Positions 34,016 to 43,160 of a stretch of 46,147 nucleotides of DNA are shown piece after piece. The notes under the pieces were generated by a model. It ran no database searches and was not told where the DNA came from. It was given only the letters and a program-made list of their open reading frames with translations. Both the position numbers and the translations under genes were made by a program. Each line of letters opens with the position of its first letter. Position 1 is the first letter of the stretch. Source of the DNA: Candidatus Magasanikiibacteriota bacterium (lineage in GTDB: Bacteria; Patescibacteriota; Patescibacteriia; Magasanikbacterales; UBA922); NCBI GenBank assembly GCA_018661775.1, contig JABJHO010000048.1, positions 1 through 46,147 of the forward strand, written 5' to 3'.

Positions 34016-35023
34016 TTATAGTGTTTCTCCTATTTTTTCTGTGAGCTCTACCAATCTGTGCGAATATCCCCACTCATTATCGTACCATGCCATGACTTTT
34101 ACCAAATCTCCATCAACCACACGAGTCATGGCCAAATCGACAATAGCCGAATGTGTGTTTCCGACAATGTCAGATGACACAAGCGGTTCATCAGTAGTTG
34201 CCACTATTCCTTTGTACCGTTCGCTTTTTGCTGATTCTACAAAAAATGCATTGAGTTCTTCTACCGTAGTTTTGTTTTCTAAAAGCAAGGTAATATCTGA
34301 AATTGATCCGGTAATAACAGGCACACGGACCGAGACGCCATCAAACTTACCCGCCAAATCTGGAATAATTTTTGTGGTTGTTTTTGCTGCACCGGTAGAC
34401 GTTGGGATCATATTGTTTAAAACCGAACGACCGTATCGTAAATCCTTACTACTTGGCCCATCTACCACACGTTGTGTTGCGGTTGATGCATGAATGGTGG
34501 TCATAAGCGATTTTTGTACACCAAATTTGTTATGAATCATGTCTATAACTGGTGCAATACAATTGGTGGTGCACGATGCATTAGACATAATAGGACCCGC
34601 GTCTTTTACCACTGCATCATTCACAGAACAAAGACATGTCTGAATCCCCTCGCTTTTTCCTGGTGCCGAAATAAGTACTTTTTTTGCCCCAGCCTCAATA
34701 TGCAGCTTTGCCCCCTCTTCTTTGGTAAAAAACCCCGTACACTCTATCACCACATCTACATCATGTTCTTTCCATGGTAATTTGCTCGGATCCTTTTCTG
34801 CGTACACATGATAGGTTGTACCATTTACCGTTAAAGAATCATCAGTATAAGAAATAGTCATATCAGACATACCCTGCGCACTATCGTATTGCAAAAGATA
34901 CGCTAAATTTTCTGGTGTTGTGAGATCATTTATTGCCACCACAGAAAATGATGCATTTTTTTCTATACATGCCTTAAGAAATTGTCGACCAATTCGACCA
35001 AACCCGTTGATTGCTACATTCAT
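34016..35023 (-). CDS. gap: Glyceraldehyde-3-phosphate dehydrogenase
   Basis: GAPDH oxidises glyceraldehyde-3-phosphate with NAD(P) and phosphate. The 335-residue protein starts MNVAINGFGRIGRQFLKACI, with the Rossmann glycine motif. It has the catalytic SNASCTTNCIAPV with Cys151, then HASTATQRVVDGPSSKDLRYGR and the terminal AWYDNEWGYSHRLVEL. N32-D33 follow the second beta strand (VVAINDLT), which suggests a preference for NAD. It is the first gene of the lower-glycolysis block. The start is at ATG 35023 in a CTTATATG context. Confidence 0.97.
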   Translation of the reverse strand: MNVAINGFGRIGRQFLKACIEKNASFSVVAINDLTTPENLAYLLQYDSAQGMSDMTISYTDDSLTVNGTTYHVYAEKDPSKLPWKEHDVDVVIECTGFFTKEEGAKLHIEAGAKKVLISAPGKSEGIQTCLCSVNDAVVKDAGPIMSNASCTTNCIAPVIDMIHNKFGVQKSLMTTIHASTATQRVVDGPSSKDLRYGRSVLNNMIPTSTGAAKTTTKIIPDLAGKFDGVSVRVPVITGSISDITLLLENKTTVEELNAFFVESAKSERYKGIVATTDEPLVSSDIVGNTHSAIVDLAMTRVVDGDLVKVMAWYDNEWGYSHRLVELTEKIGETL

Positions 35024-35071
35024 ATAAGTCTGCTATGAATACCATGTGTATTCGTGAATAAATATACTCAT

Positions 35072-35098
35072 ATTGTAGCATACTGTTTTGTATAACAA
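35072..35098 (-). promoter_or_regulatory. Probable promoter of gap-pgk
   Basis: On the minus strand an extended -10, TGC followed by TACAAT (35077-35072), lies 49 bp before the gap start. A weak TTGTTA (35098-35093) is 15 bp upstream. The extended -10 makes up for the poor -35 and short spacer. The position just after the tsf terminator fits. Confidence 0.55.
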
Positions 35099-35125
35099 AA
35101 GAACACTCGTTACAAGTGTTCTTTT
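35097..35125. terminator. Intrinsic terminator after rpsB-tsf
   Basis: AGAACACT (35100-35107) pairs with AGTGTTCT (35115-35122) across a 7-nt loop. TTTTG follows on the minus strand and TTTTT on the plus strand. It lies 15 bp beyond the tsf stop. The minus-strand T-run is short, so termination may be partial and allow some read-through into gap. Confidence 0.7.
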
Positions 35126-35139
35126 TGTTTGTCTTATAG

Positions 35140-35787
35140 TTATGCTATCTGCTCTTCCACTTCTTGCGCAAAACTTTTCTGCTCTTTCTCAATTCCTTCA
35201 CCAAGTTCAAATCGAGCAAATCGTCGTACCGAAATTTTTTCTCCTATCTCTACTGTTTTTTCTGTAAGAAGTTGTGTAATTGTTTTCTCTTCGTCTTTTA
35301 TAAAAGACTGGTCTAATAAGCAAACTTCGCTATAAAATTTACTCATCTTACCCTCAATAATCTTCTCTATCATGTCGGCAGGTTTTCCTTGTTCTTGCAA
35401 TTGTACACGATACACATCTTTTTCTTTTTCTATAACATCAGCTGAAACTTCGTCAGAAGAAACAAAACGAGGTGCTGCTGCCGCAATATGCATGGCAATA
35501 TCTTCTACCAAAGACATAAAGCCGTCATTTTTTGCCACAAAGTCTGTTTCGCAATTTACTTCCACAAGCACACCGATTCTTCCTCCTGCATGGATATAGC
35601 TATACACCATACCTTCTGCTGCCACTTTTCCGGCACGTTTGGCTGCTTTTGCAATACCTTTTTTTCGTAAAATGTCTACAGCCTTTTCCATGTCACCCGC
35701 AGCTTCGTCGAGTGCCTTTTTGCAATCAAGCATACCAGCACCAGTTGCGTTACGAAGTTGTGCGATATCTGAAGTTGAAATACCCAT
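35140..35787 (-). CDS. tsf: Elongation factor Ts
   Basis: EF-Ts is the guanine-nucleotide exchange factor of EF-Tu. The 215-residue protein is a short version of the family (E. coli about 283). It has the N-terminal UBA-like domain with LRNATGAGMLDCKKALDEA, the linker IAKAAKRAGKVAAEG, and the core motif EVNCETDFVAKN. It ends soon after one core repeat, which is the common compact bacterial form. It follows rpsB by 44 bp and is followed by a terminator. The start is in a TGTATTATG context without a Shine-Dalgarno. Confidence 0.96.
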   Translation of the reverse strand: MGISTSDIAQLRNATGAGMLDCKKALDEAAGDMEKAVDILRKKGIAKAAKRAGKVAAEGMVYSYIHAGGRIGVLVEVNCETDFVAKNDGFMSLVEDIAMHIAAAAPRFVSSDEVSADVIEKEKDVYRVQLQEQGKPADMIEKIIEGKMSKFYSEVCLLDQSFIKDEEKTITQLLTEKTVEIGEKISVRRFARFELGEGIEKEQKSFAQEVEEQIA

Positions 35788-35831
35788 AATACAATTTAAT
35801 TATAGTAAATAATATACGTACGATATGTTCA

Positions 35832-36575
35832 TTATGCTTTTTTTGCACTACCTGCATCAGCCATCGTAGCTTTTTCTGCTTGCTTTTTTACAAAGATCTC
35901 CTGCCCTTCTTTAATTGCTTGTGTTACCACATCAACAATCAGTATAATTGCCTTCAATGCATCGTCATTTCCTGGAATTGGATAGGCCACTTTTATTGGG
36001 TTTGCATTTGTGTCACATACACCAATAATTGGCACGCCCATTCTTCCGGCCTCTGTTACGGCTGTTTTTTCTTTTTGTACTGATGGAATAAACACAACAT
36101 CTGGAATCTTTTTTAGCTCACGCAATCCACCAATATAGAGGTCCATTTTTTCTAAACTTTTCTTAATGCCTAACTGTTCTTTTTTTGTATATTTTTCAAG
36201 CTCACCAGAAGCTTGTTGTGCTTTCAAAGTGTTGTATTTTTTGATCAACTTGTCCATTTCTTTAAAGTTTGTCAAAAGTCCACCAAGCCATCTGTCGGTA
36301 AGATATGGCATATTACATTCTGTGGCTGCTTTTTGCACCACCTCTTTTGCTTGTGGTTTTGTACTCACAAACAATATGTTTTTTCCTTCGGCTGCCATGT
36401 TTTTAATCTCTGGCACAATTAACTCCAATTGTTTTTTTGTTTCTTCAAGATTAATAATGTGTACATTATTTCTCTTCATAAAGATAAATGGCTTCATTTT
36501 TGGATGCCATCGTGATGTTTGGTGACCAAAATGGACACCAGCTTTAAGCATTTCTTCAATACTTGGTATAGTCAT
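35832..36575 (-). CDS. rpsB: 30S ribosomal protein S2
   Basis: S2 binds at the head-body junction of the 30S subunit. The 247-residue protein begins MTIPSIEEMLKAGVHFGHQT, the family signature, with RWHPKMKPFIF, NILFVSTKPQAKEVV, YLTDRWLGGLLTNF and VCDTNANPIKVAYPIPGNDDA. A Lys/Ala-rich tail follows. It is the first gene of rpsB-tsf. It is one of the few genes here with a Shine-Dalgarno: AAAGGAGG 18 nt before the ATG and AAAGGA 9 nt before it. Confidence 0.97.
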   Translation of the reverse strand: MTIPSIEEMLKAGVHFGHQTSRWHPKMKPFIFMKRNNVHIINLEETKKQLELIVPEIKNMAAEGKNILFVSTKPQAKEVVQKAATECNMPYLTDRWLGGLLTNFKEMDKLIKKYNTLKAQQASGELEKYTKKEQLGIKKSLEKMDLYIGGLRELKKIPDVVFIPSVQKEKTAVTEAGRMGVPIIGVCDTNANPIKVAYPIPGNDDALKAIILIVDVVTQAIKEGQEIFVKKQAEKATMADAGSAKKA

Positions 36576-36668
36576 AAACGTATTTCCTTTAACCTCCTTT
36601 CGCGTCCCTTCTTGGTGGCAAGAAAGAGGAAATTCTATTGCGAAAGTGAGAAATATAATAATGAGATG

Positions 36669-36697
36669 ATTATACTACACACACCAAAAAAAGTCAA
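36669..36697 (-). promoter_or_regulatory. Promoter of rpsB-tsf
   Basis: On the minus strand, TTGACT (36697-36692), a 17-nt spacer and a perfect TATAAT (36674-36669). The leader of about 87 nt contains a TTCTTG/CAAGAA hairpin with loop CCAC (about 36613-36628) before the Shine-Dalgarno. This hairpin could serve S2 feedback control, as in other bacteria, but that is unproven here. Confidence 0.85.
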
Positions 36698-36735
36698 TAT
36701 ATCTGCTTGTTACAGGAAAAAAATACACACCTATG

Positions 36736-36762
36736 TTGACGAATTGAAAATTATGGTATACT
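36736..36762 (+). promoter_or_regulatory. Promoter of the DsbA-like gene
   Basis: TTGACG (36736-36741), a 15-nt spacer and TATACT (36757-36762), with extended -10 TGG just before it. The start near 36769 leaves a leader of about 21 nt without a Shine-Dalgarno. It is divergent from the rpsB promoter, with about 40 bp between the -35 boxes. Confidence 0.7.
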
Positions 36763-36789
36763 AGTCTCGCTCATTAACGCTGTTTTCCT

Positions 36790-37515
36790 ATGGAACAACA
36801 AAAACAATCCCACCCTATTCTCTACTCCTGCCTTGCTCTTATTGTGCTAGCAATTATTGGGTTTTTGTGCCTGGTAATGTATTATGCGTGGATTCAAAAG
36901 TACGGCACAACCATGAAAAAAAATGAATTATACACCAAATTTAGGCAAAAATCACAAGATATACCACAAATTACCTACAGAATATCAGACATTGGCACAC
37001 CAATGTTGCCAATGATTCACCCACACAACCCTTCATTTGGCAAAGAAGACGCCCCAATCACACTCCTTATTTTTATAGATTTTGACTGTCCATTTTGCAA
37101 AAAAGCCGTGCCGGGAGTCCACAAACTTATGACAGAATACAAAGAACCCGTGCGTTTTGTCTTTAAACAATTGCCTGTAGAATATTTGCACCCAGAAGCA
37201 ACAAAAGCAGCCATTGCAGCGCAATGTGCTCATGAACAAAAGGCATTCCTTCCTTATTATGATGCATTATTTGCCAACCCAGACAGAAGCGAAGAAACCC
37301 TGCTTTTGCACGCACAAAACCTAGGACTCAACACCAAAAACTTCCGCAATTGCCTTAGTTCACCACATATTACACGGCAGATAGAAAAAGACCTCAAAGA
37401 CGCAATTACACTTGACATTGCGGGAACTCCGGCGTATAGTATCAATCAGAAAAAAATAGAAGGCGAACCAAGCGCCGCAGAGTGGAAAACGCTTATAATT
37501 GACTCATTACAATAA
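36790..37515 (+). CDS. Membrane-anchored DsbA-family thiol oxidoreductase
   Basis: The 241-residue protein has one N-terminal membrane helix (about 11-33). A thioredoxin-fold DsbA/BdbD domain follows outside the membrane. It has the active site CPFC (100-103, in IDFDCPFCKKAVPGV), the helical insertion, and the cis-proline loop GTPAYSINQKKIEG near 216. The sequence APITLLIFIDFDCPFC is characteristic of the family. It should form or shuffle disulfide bonds in exported proteins. Only 23 bp downstream lies a gene for an exported protein with about 16 cysteines, a likely client. No DsbB or VKOR partner is in the window. Confidence 0.92.
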   Translation: MEQQKQSHPILYSCLALIVLAIIGFLCLVMYYAWIQKYGTTMKKNELYTKFRQKSQDIPQITYRISDIGTPMLPMIHPHNPSFGKEDAPITLLIFIDFDCPFCKKAVPGVHKLMTEYKEPVRFVFKQLPVEYLHPEATKAAIAAQCAHEQKAFLPYYDALFANPDRSEETLLLHAQNLGLNTKNFRNCLSSPHITRQIEKDLKDAITLDIAGTPAYSINQKKIEGEPSAAEWKTLIIDSLQ

Positions 37516-37538
37516 CTATTTACACATAATATCTTCCT

Positions 37539-39104
37539 ATGAGTAAAGCCATATCGCCACGCACATTCTACTGTATATACGCCATTTCTTTGGTTGTTAT
37601 GCTTTGTGCCTCTTTTTTGTATAGCATTGCTCCTGCAAGCGCCCTCCTCCTTGACCCAAGATGTCACACACTGCAAGAATGTAAAGACGCAAGATTAAAC
37701 ACAAACACCGTAATTCAACGAGATAACGTAGCTGATTTTTTTTATACCGGCAGTGATGCTATAGAAACATGTGGAGATGGTAAGGGTTTTTGTGCCGCGG
37801 CAAGTGCAGCAGCCACAAAAATTTCATTCTCTGGTAAACAAAAATTCTTGCACATAGGAGATTTTATTCAATTTGCCTACAAGTATGGCATGGTGGTGGC
37901 GTCAATTCTGGCAGTCCTTATGATTATTGTTTCTGGTATTCAATGGACCGTTTCTGGTGGCAACACCTCCACTATTGGTGCCGCCAAAAAACGAATCGCC
38001 GGCGCAATTACCGGACTCATGCTTCTTGCACTTGCCTACACCATCCTCAATATCATAAACCCAGCCATGGTAAACCTTCGACTTCCGCAAGTATGGATTG
38101 TAAAAAAAGCAGAAATACCATCAACATACTGCCAAGATATTGCACAACCTAATGATGGTTTTACACCATACAAATCAATAGCAAAAAAACCTCCAGATCA
38201 AATCAAAAAAATTGTTGAAGATGAAAAAGCTATGGAAAAATTCATGAGTAAGTCAAGCACGAAACCAATCATAAAAAAAGGAGAAGATACAGTGTGTGGT
38301 CAAACCTATATAGCAAATCAAAAAAATGCTTGTATGGGGTTGAAATGTGCAACTCCTGGCGAAGCCTGTAATCCTGCAACACTCGAGTGTGAAAAATTTT
38401 ATATTGCCGCAAAAGTGGTGCCATCAGGATCCATATTTGCAAATGACCCCAAAGATATTGTTACACAAATAGACCTTGTTGAGCAATGCAATAATGGAGA
38501 ATCAAAAACAGTCAAACGAGGTACAGGTGACCTTGAAAACGGAACAGAACTTATTAAGTTTACTGAAAAATTTACACCTGATGATTATTGCAACAAGAAA
38601 GAAGGGGTTCTCGGCTATTACTTTTTGGCAATAATATCAGATGGTGGAGTGTTGGGCGACGTTGCTAGTCAAGATGACTACATGGCAATAGGAGTAGGAG
38701 GTCCAAATAAAACAATGAGTGTTAACCCTTCAAAAAGATTGTATGAAAAGTTTAAGGTCCACTATGATAGTTTTATAAACACTACGATACACGGTGGTGT
38801 TGTGTCCTCTTATAGTGAGAAGTTTTATGAACCTTGTAAAAATGACACAGAAAACCTATTTTGTGGTTGTCAGGCAATCCCTCACGCCGGAGACCCTTCA
38901 CACCTCAAAAACAGAGTAATGAGAACAGGAAAAATATCATTTTGGGGTCAAGCAAAAAAAGAGCTTAAACCATATTTAATTACAGAAGAAGAAATGAAAG
39001 ACGCTCTAAGCGGTAAGAAACCTATTGTTACAGACTTTAAATTTAACAGAAAAGAATTCCCGTACATATCCGAATCCCAACCAAACTTTAGCTGTGTCAA
39101 CTAA
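37539..39104 (+). CDS. T4SS-pilin-like membrane protein with large Cys-rich extracytoplasmic domain
   Basis: The 521-residue protein begins with a signal sequence (about 1-36, ending near APASA). After a short Cys-containing part there are two membrane helices (about 105-132 and 147-170) separated by [18 protein letters not shown]. This pair matches the pilin-like two-helix module common in CPR (VVSGIQWxxSGG...AKKRI..AI.GL..LALAYxILNIINP). A C-terminal domain of about 340 residues follows, with roughly 12 cysteines (for example [23 protein letters not shown]). I do not recognise that domain. Its location after a DsbA-like gene suggests that it is stabilised by disulfides. Confidence 0.75.
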   Translation: MSKAISPRTFYCIYAISLVVMLCASFLYSIAPASALLLDPRCHTLQECKDARLNTNTVIQRDNVADFFYTGSDAIETCGDGKGFCAAASAAATKISFSGKQKFLHIGDFIQFAYKYGMVVASILAVLMIIVSGIQWTVSGGNTSTIGAAKKRIAGAITGLMLLALAYTILNIINPAMVNLRLPQVWIVKKAEIPSTYCQDIAQPNDGFTPYKSIAKKPPDQIKKIVEDEKAMEKFMSKSSTKPIIKKGEDTVCGQTYIANQKNACMGLKCATPGEACNPATLECEKFYIAAKVVPSGSIFANDPKDIVTQIDLVEQCNNGESKTVKRGTGDLENGTELIKFTEKFTPDDYCNKKEGVLGYYFLAIISDGGVLGDVASQDDYMAIGVGGPNKTMSVNPSKRLYEKFKVHYDSFINTTIHGGVVSSYSEKFYEPCKNDTENLFCGCQAIPHAGDPSHLKNRVMRTGKISFWGQAKKELKPYLITEEEMKDALSGKKPIVTDFKFNRKEFPYISESQPNFSCVN

Positions 39105-39153
39105 ACCCAACACGTTACTACCACACAAAACCAAAATGAATAACACATAATTT

Positions 39154-41997
39154 ATGCCAAAAAACAGTATTTCAGTTGTGAATGCTCGCGTACATAACCT
39201 AAAGAATGTATCGATAGAGATTCCAAAAAACAAACTCACCGTAATCACCGGACTTTCTGGTTCCGGAAAGTCGTCTCTTGCCTTTGACACCATTTATGCC
39301 GAAGGCCAACGTCGCTATGCCGAAAGTCTCAATGCCTATGCTCGGCAGTTTATGGATATTCAAGACAAACCTGATGTTGATGAAATAACCGGACTTTCCC
39401 CAACCATTGCCATTGATCAAAAAAATGTTTCACAAAACCCACGGTCAACCGTTGGAACCGTCACAGAAATTTATGACTATCTGCGACTTCTTTTTGCACG
39501 CCTCGGAACGCAATATGATCCGGAAACAGATACGCCCGTACAACACTTTACCGCAGGAGAGATAGTAGAAATGGTGCGCAAACAGTTGGTTGACGATACC
39601 GAACTCATGATGTTTGCCCCACTCATGCAAAACCAACTTATTAAACCAAAAGGACTTATTGCTAGCATTGAGCAGTCTGGGTACACCAAAGCACGAATAA
39701 ATGGTGTGCTGATGGATATTAAAGAAATCAAAAAATATAAGTTTGACCCAAAAAAGCAATATGATATAGACATCCTGATTACCATGCTTGATGGGGGAAA
39801 AAAATTGGCTATTCAAGAAAGTGTAGAAAAAACACTCGATTTGTCTAATGGGTTTATGATTCTTGTAAACGAAGACACAGGAGACGAAGACACTCTTTCG
39901 ACACTTCCCTACTCACCAGAAACACAACAAACATTTCAACCTATTGAGCCACGCAGTTTTAGCTTTAATAGTCCGTATGGCGCATGCAAAAGATGTACTG
40001 GTCTTGGGTATACACTCGACGTTGACCCAGAGCTTGTTATTCCAAACCCAAGACTCACACTTGCAGAAGGGGCAATTCAGCCATGGACACGAATTGTGGG
40101 AAACCAAAATCAATACCAAAAAATCTTGGAGCAGGTTGCAAAAGCAAATAAGTTTTCTGTAGATACACCAGTACAAGACCTGCCCAAAAAAGTAATGGAT
40201 ATTATTTTTTATGGAACCGACGGAAAAGAATACACGGTTGGCGCAAAAAAAATGATATTTGATGGTGTTGTACCAAACCTTGTGCAGCGCCACGCAACCA
40301 CAGATTCTGAATATATTAGAAAAGAAATAGAACACTACATGCGAGAGCGTATTTGCCCAGTGTGCGACGGCAAACGCCTCAAAAAAGAATCGTTGTTTGT
40401 GCGGATTGGTGATTATGGTATTGCAGACATTGTAGAAATGAGTATCGAAGATGCGCTCTTGTTTTTTCAAAAAGATCCTAAAAACACAAAAAATGGAGGG
40501 TTTTGGGAGTATATTGCAGAAAAAAATAAAGAAATTGCAGAATCAGTGAGTAAAGAGATTGTTGGTCGTATACAAAATTTATGTAAGGTTGGTCTTACCT
40601 ACCTTACGCTCAACAGATCTGTTACCACACTCTCGGGCGGAGAGGCACAAAGAATTCGACTATCTACCCAACTCTCGACCGGGCTTACCGATGTAATTTA
40701 TATTCTAGACGAACCATCTATTGGCTTGCATTCACGAGACAATGTGCGCCTCATAGACACGCTTAAAACGCTACGAGATTTGGGCAATACCGTCATTGTG
40801 GTAGAACATGACCAAGAAACAATAGAATCGGCTGATTTTGTTATTGATGTTGGTCCAGGAGCCGGATTTTATGGTGGTGAGATTCTTGCAACCGGTACTG
40901 CGGCACAAATAAAAAAGAATAAGAAATCGCTTACAGGACAATACCTTACCGGCGAAAAAAGAATTGAGATACCACAAAAAGTACGGAAAGGAAACAAAAA
41001 AACCATTGAAATTACCGGTGCCACAGCGTTTAACCTCAACAATGTTTCTACAAAATTTCCCCTTGGGACATTTACCTGCATTACTGGTGTGTCTGGTTCG
41101 GGAAAGTCTAGCTTGGTCATGGACACACTTGCAAAAGCATTATCTAAAAAATTCTACCGCGCAAAATCAGAACCAGGAAAGCATAAAAAAATTACAGGAC
41201 TTGATAATATTGATAAGGTTATTTCTATCAACCAAACACCAATTGGCCGAACACCACGAAGTAACCCGGCAACCTATACCGGTGTGTTTACGGCTATTCG
41301 TGATGTATTTACTAACCAACCAGAGGCGCGGATGAAAGGGTTTGATGCTGGAATGTTTAGTTTTAATGTAAAAGGTGGTGGACGATGCGAAGCATGTGCC
41401 GGAGAAGGGTATAGAAGAATACCTATGCAATTTTTAACCGATGTGTTTGTGGAATGCGGAGAATGCGCCGGAAAACGATACAACAAAGAAGCTTTGGAAG
41501 TCCACTACCGCGGAAGGAACATTGCTGATGTACTCGACATGACCATTGAAGAGGCTCATAAGTTTTTTAATGATGTGTCAAACATCGCTGATAAACTCAA
41601 AATCCTACGTGACGTAGGACTTGGGTATTTGCGACTTGGTCAGTCAGCTACCACGCTTTCTGGTGGTGAGGCACAGCGTATTAAGCTTGCCACAGAATTA
41701 TCCAGAAGATCAACCGGAAAAACACTCTATATACTTGATGAACCAACCACAGGACTTCATTTTGAGGATATTGTACGATTACTTCAAGTACTCAATAAGC
41801 TTGTAGACAAAGGGAATACCGTTATTTGTATAGAACACAACCTTGATGTAGTAAAAAGCGCGGATTGGGTTATAGACATGGGCCCAGAAGGAGGAAACAA
41901 GGGTGGGGATATTGTGGCACAAGGAACCCCAAAAGATATTACAAAAGTAAAAGAAAGTCTGACAGGAAAGTACCTCAAAGCACATCTTGCACGATAA
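39154..41997 (+). CDS. uvrA: Excinuclease ABC subunit A
   Basis: UvrA is the damage-sensing ABC ATPase of nucleotide excision repair, acting with UvrB and UvrC. The 947-residue protein is full length. It has two Walker A loops ([14 protein letters not shown] near 34 and [14 protein letters not shown] near 648), two signature motifs ([15 protein letters not shown] and [15 protein letters not shown]) and two Walker B ([11 protein letters not shown] and [11 protein letters not shown]). Cys-rich zinc modules ([33 protein letters not shown]) are present. All motifs are intact. It lies 49 bp after the pilin-like gene and ends at a shared terminator. Confidence 0.98.
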   Translation: MPKNSISVVNARVHNLKNVSIEIPKNKLTVITGLSGSGKSSLAFDTIYAEGQRRYAESLNAYARQFMDIQDKPDVDEITGLSPTIAIDQKNVSQNPRSTVGTVTEIYDYLRLLFARLGTQYDPETDTPVQHFTAGEIVEMVRKQLVDDTELMMFAPLMQNQLIKPKGLIASIEQSGYTKARINGVLMDIKEIKKYKFDPKKQYDIDILITMLDGGKKLAIQESVEKTLDLSNGFMILVNEDTGDEDTLSTLPYSPETQQTFQPIEPRSFSFNSPYGACKRCTGLGYTLDVDPELVIPNPRLTLAEGAIQPWTRIVGNQNQYQKILEQVAKANKFSVDTPVQDLPKKVMDIIFYGTDGKEYTVGAKKMIFDGVVPNLVQRHATTDSEYIRKEIEHYMRERICPVCDGKRLKKESLFVRIGDYGIADIVEMSIEDALLFFQKDPKNTKNGGFWEYIAEKNKEIAESVSKEIVGRIQNLCKVGLTYLTLNRSVTTLSGGEAQRIRLSTQLSTGLTDVIYILDEPSIGLHSRDNVRLIDTLKTLRDLGNTVIVVEHDQETIESADFVIDVGPGAGFYGGEILATGTAAQIKKNKKSLTGQYLTGEKRIEIPQKVRKGNKKTIEITGATAFNLNNVSTKFPLGTFTCITGVSGSGKSSLVMDTLAKALSKKFYRAKSEPGKHKKITGLDNIDKVISINQTPIGRTPRSNPATYTGVFTAIRDVFTNQPEARMKGFDAGMFSFNVKGGGRCEACAGEGYRRIPMQFLTDVFVECGECAGKRYNKEALEVHYRGRNIADVLDMTIEEAHKFFNDVSNIADKLKILRDVGLGYLRLGQSATTLSGGEAQRIKLATELSRRSTGKTLYILDEPTTGLHFEDIVRLLQVLNKLVDKGNTVICIEHNLDVVKSADWVIDMGPEGGNKGGDIVAQGTPKDITKVKESLTGKYLKAHLAR

Positions 41998-42017
41998 GAG
42001 GGACCGGTACTTCAAAT

Positions 42018-42045
42018 AAAAAACAAGCAATAATGCTTGTTTTTT
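42018..42045. terminator. Shared terminator of uvrA and rplS
   Basis: AAACAAGCA (42021-42029) pairs perfectly with TGCTTGTTT (42034-42042) around a 4-nt loop. T residues follow on the plus strand (to 42045), and T residues follow on the minus strand from the A-run before it. It lies between converging uvrA and rplS. Confidence 0.88.
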
Positions 42046-42051
42046 AGTATA

Positions 42052-42465
42052 CTATTTTTTTGGTACAACTGACTTTTCCTCCTTCTGTTCTTCTACGTCT
42101 TTCTTTTTTTCTTTTGCCACTGTTTTAGTCTTTTGTTCTACACCCTTCTTTTTTCTTTCCTTAAGCTTCTTCTTGTAATCTCTTAAGTAATACGCTCTAC
42201 TTTGTCGTACGTCCATTTCACGAAGTTTCTCTATTTTTTCGACTATCGGTGAGTTAATAGGAAAAATCTTCTCTACTCCCACACCACCTGAGACCTTTCT
42301 TACGGTTACTGTTGCCCCTGGCTCTTTACCATGCTTCGTGGCAAGTACTGTACCTTCAAAAACCTGGACACGCTCTTTTTCTTCCCCTTTTTTGTTTACA
42401 TCTTTAATTTTCTGATGAACCCGGACAATCATGCCTGGTTTTATTTCATGTCGTGCATCTTCCAT
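42052..42465 (-). CDS. rplS: 50S ribosomal protein L19 with charged C-terminal extension
   Basis: L19 lies at the 30S-50S interface. The 137-residue protein has the L19 core (1-95): PGMIVRVHQKIKDVNKKGEEKERVQVFEGTV, TVTVRKVSGGVGVEKIFPINSP and RQSRAYYLRDYKKKLKERKKK. An extension of about 30 residues, rich in Lys and Glu (KTVAKEKKKDVEEQKEEKS), makes it longer than the usual ~115 residues. It is a single-gene unit with a strong promoter and a terminator. The leader of about 60 nt contains a CAACAT/ATGTTG hairpin. Confidence 0.94.
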   Translation of the reverse strand: MEDARHEIKPGMIVRVHQKIKDVNKKGEEKERVQVFEGTVLATKHGKEPGATVTVRKVSGGVGVEKIFPINSPIVEKIEKLREMDVRQSRAYYLRDYKKKLKERKKKGVEQKTKTVAKEKKKDVEEQKEEKSVVPKK

Positions 42466-42502
42466 ACATTAATACATTATGCGAGAGGTTAGCGTAGGTT
42501 GC

Positions 42503-42520
42503 CAACATCGGACTATGTTG
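42503..42520 (-). promoter_or_regulatory. Leader hairpin of rplS
   Basis: CAACAT (42503-42508) and ATGTTG (42515-42520) form a 6-bp stem with a 6-nt loop in the predicted 5' leader. Ribosomal-protein leaders often carry such autoregulatory sites. I do not recognise this one as a described L19 leader motif. Confidence 0.35.
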
Positions 42521-42532
42521 AATAATATCAAT

Positions 42533-42561
42533 ATAATACGCTATAGAGCCAAAATTGTCAA
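42533..42561 (-). promoter_or_regulatory. Promoter of rplS
   Basis: On the minus strand, a perfect TTGACA (42561-42556), a 17-nt spacer and TATTAT (42538-42533). The start near 42526 leaves a leader of about 60 nt. Confidence 0.85.
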
Positions 42562-42570
42562 TAGCAATAT

Positions 42571-43158
42571 TTACTCACCCAGTGTATACCCAGAATCACG
42601 CAATATCAGTACAACCTCTTCAACTGCCTCCTGAAGATGGTCTCTCTTATTAATTACAGATTCATCATACACATGTTCTTCGTTTTGTATCTCCTCTTTT
42701 GCGTTGAGAAGTCTTTTTGTCAGTTCAGTCTCAGCAATACCAACGTCTCGTGACCGCAACCTTCTTTCTATTTCCTCGATTGATTCAGGCTTAAGAAATA
42801 TTGCCGTTGCCGCATAGTGTTCCCGATAATAAGCAACACCCACTGCATCAACATTAACAATAACAATCTTACCTTCTGCTATTTTTTTATCAAGGTCTGG
42901 TTTATACGAACCATAATAGCAGTCTCTATTTTTAATATATGTGTACTCAGCAATAACGCCCGTGGTGATGTGCCGCTCAAACTCCTCTTTGCTAAAAAAA
43001 TAATAATCCACACCATGCTTCTCTAACCCACGAGGCGCTCGGGTTGTGGCGGTAACAAGACGCGCGCACACAGGAAATCGCTCAATAAGTGCTTGGGTAA
43101 TAGTACTCTCACCACTCCCTGTGGGCCCACCCAAGGCAAAAACATTTTTTTCAGTCAT
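42571..43158 (-). CDS. gmk: Guanylate kinase-like protein with altered P-loop
   Basis: Guanylate kinase makes GDP from GMP and ATP. The 195-residue protein has the family layout and length. After the P-loop, TATTRAPRGLEKHGVDYYFFSKEEFE matches the GMP-binding (S/T)-T-R-x-P-R-x-G-E segment. GVIAEYTYIKNRDCYYGS matches the E-Y...YG segment, and IFLKPESIEEIERRLRSR and the lid follow. The P-loop is GPTGSGEST (11-19), with Glu17 where the catalytic lysine of GxxGxGK(S/T) should be. The codon is clearly GAG. Activity is therefore uncertain unless the change is compensated. It follows the RluD-like gene by 2 bp. Confidence 0.85.
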   Translation of the reverse strand: MTEKNVFALGGPTGSGESTITQALIERFPVCARLVTATTRAPRGLEKHGVDYYFFSKEEFERHITTGVIAEYTYIKNRDCYYGSYKPDLDKKIAEGKIVIVNVDAVGVAYYREHYAATAIFLKPESIEEIERRLRSRDVGIAETELTKRLLNAKEEIQNEEHVYDESVINKRDHLQEAVEEVVLILRDSGYTLGE

Positions 43159-43160
43159 AT

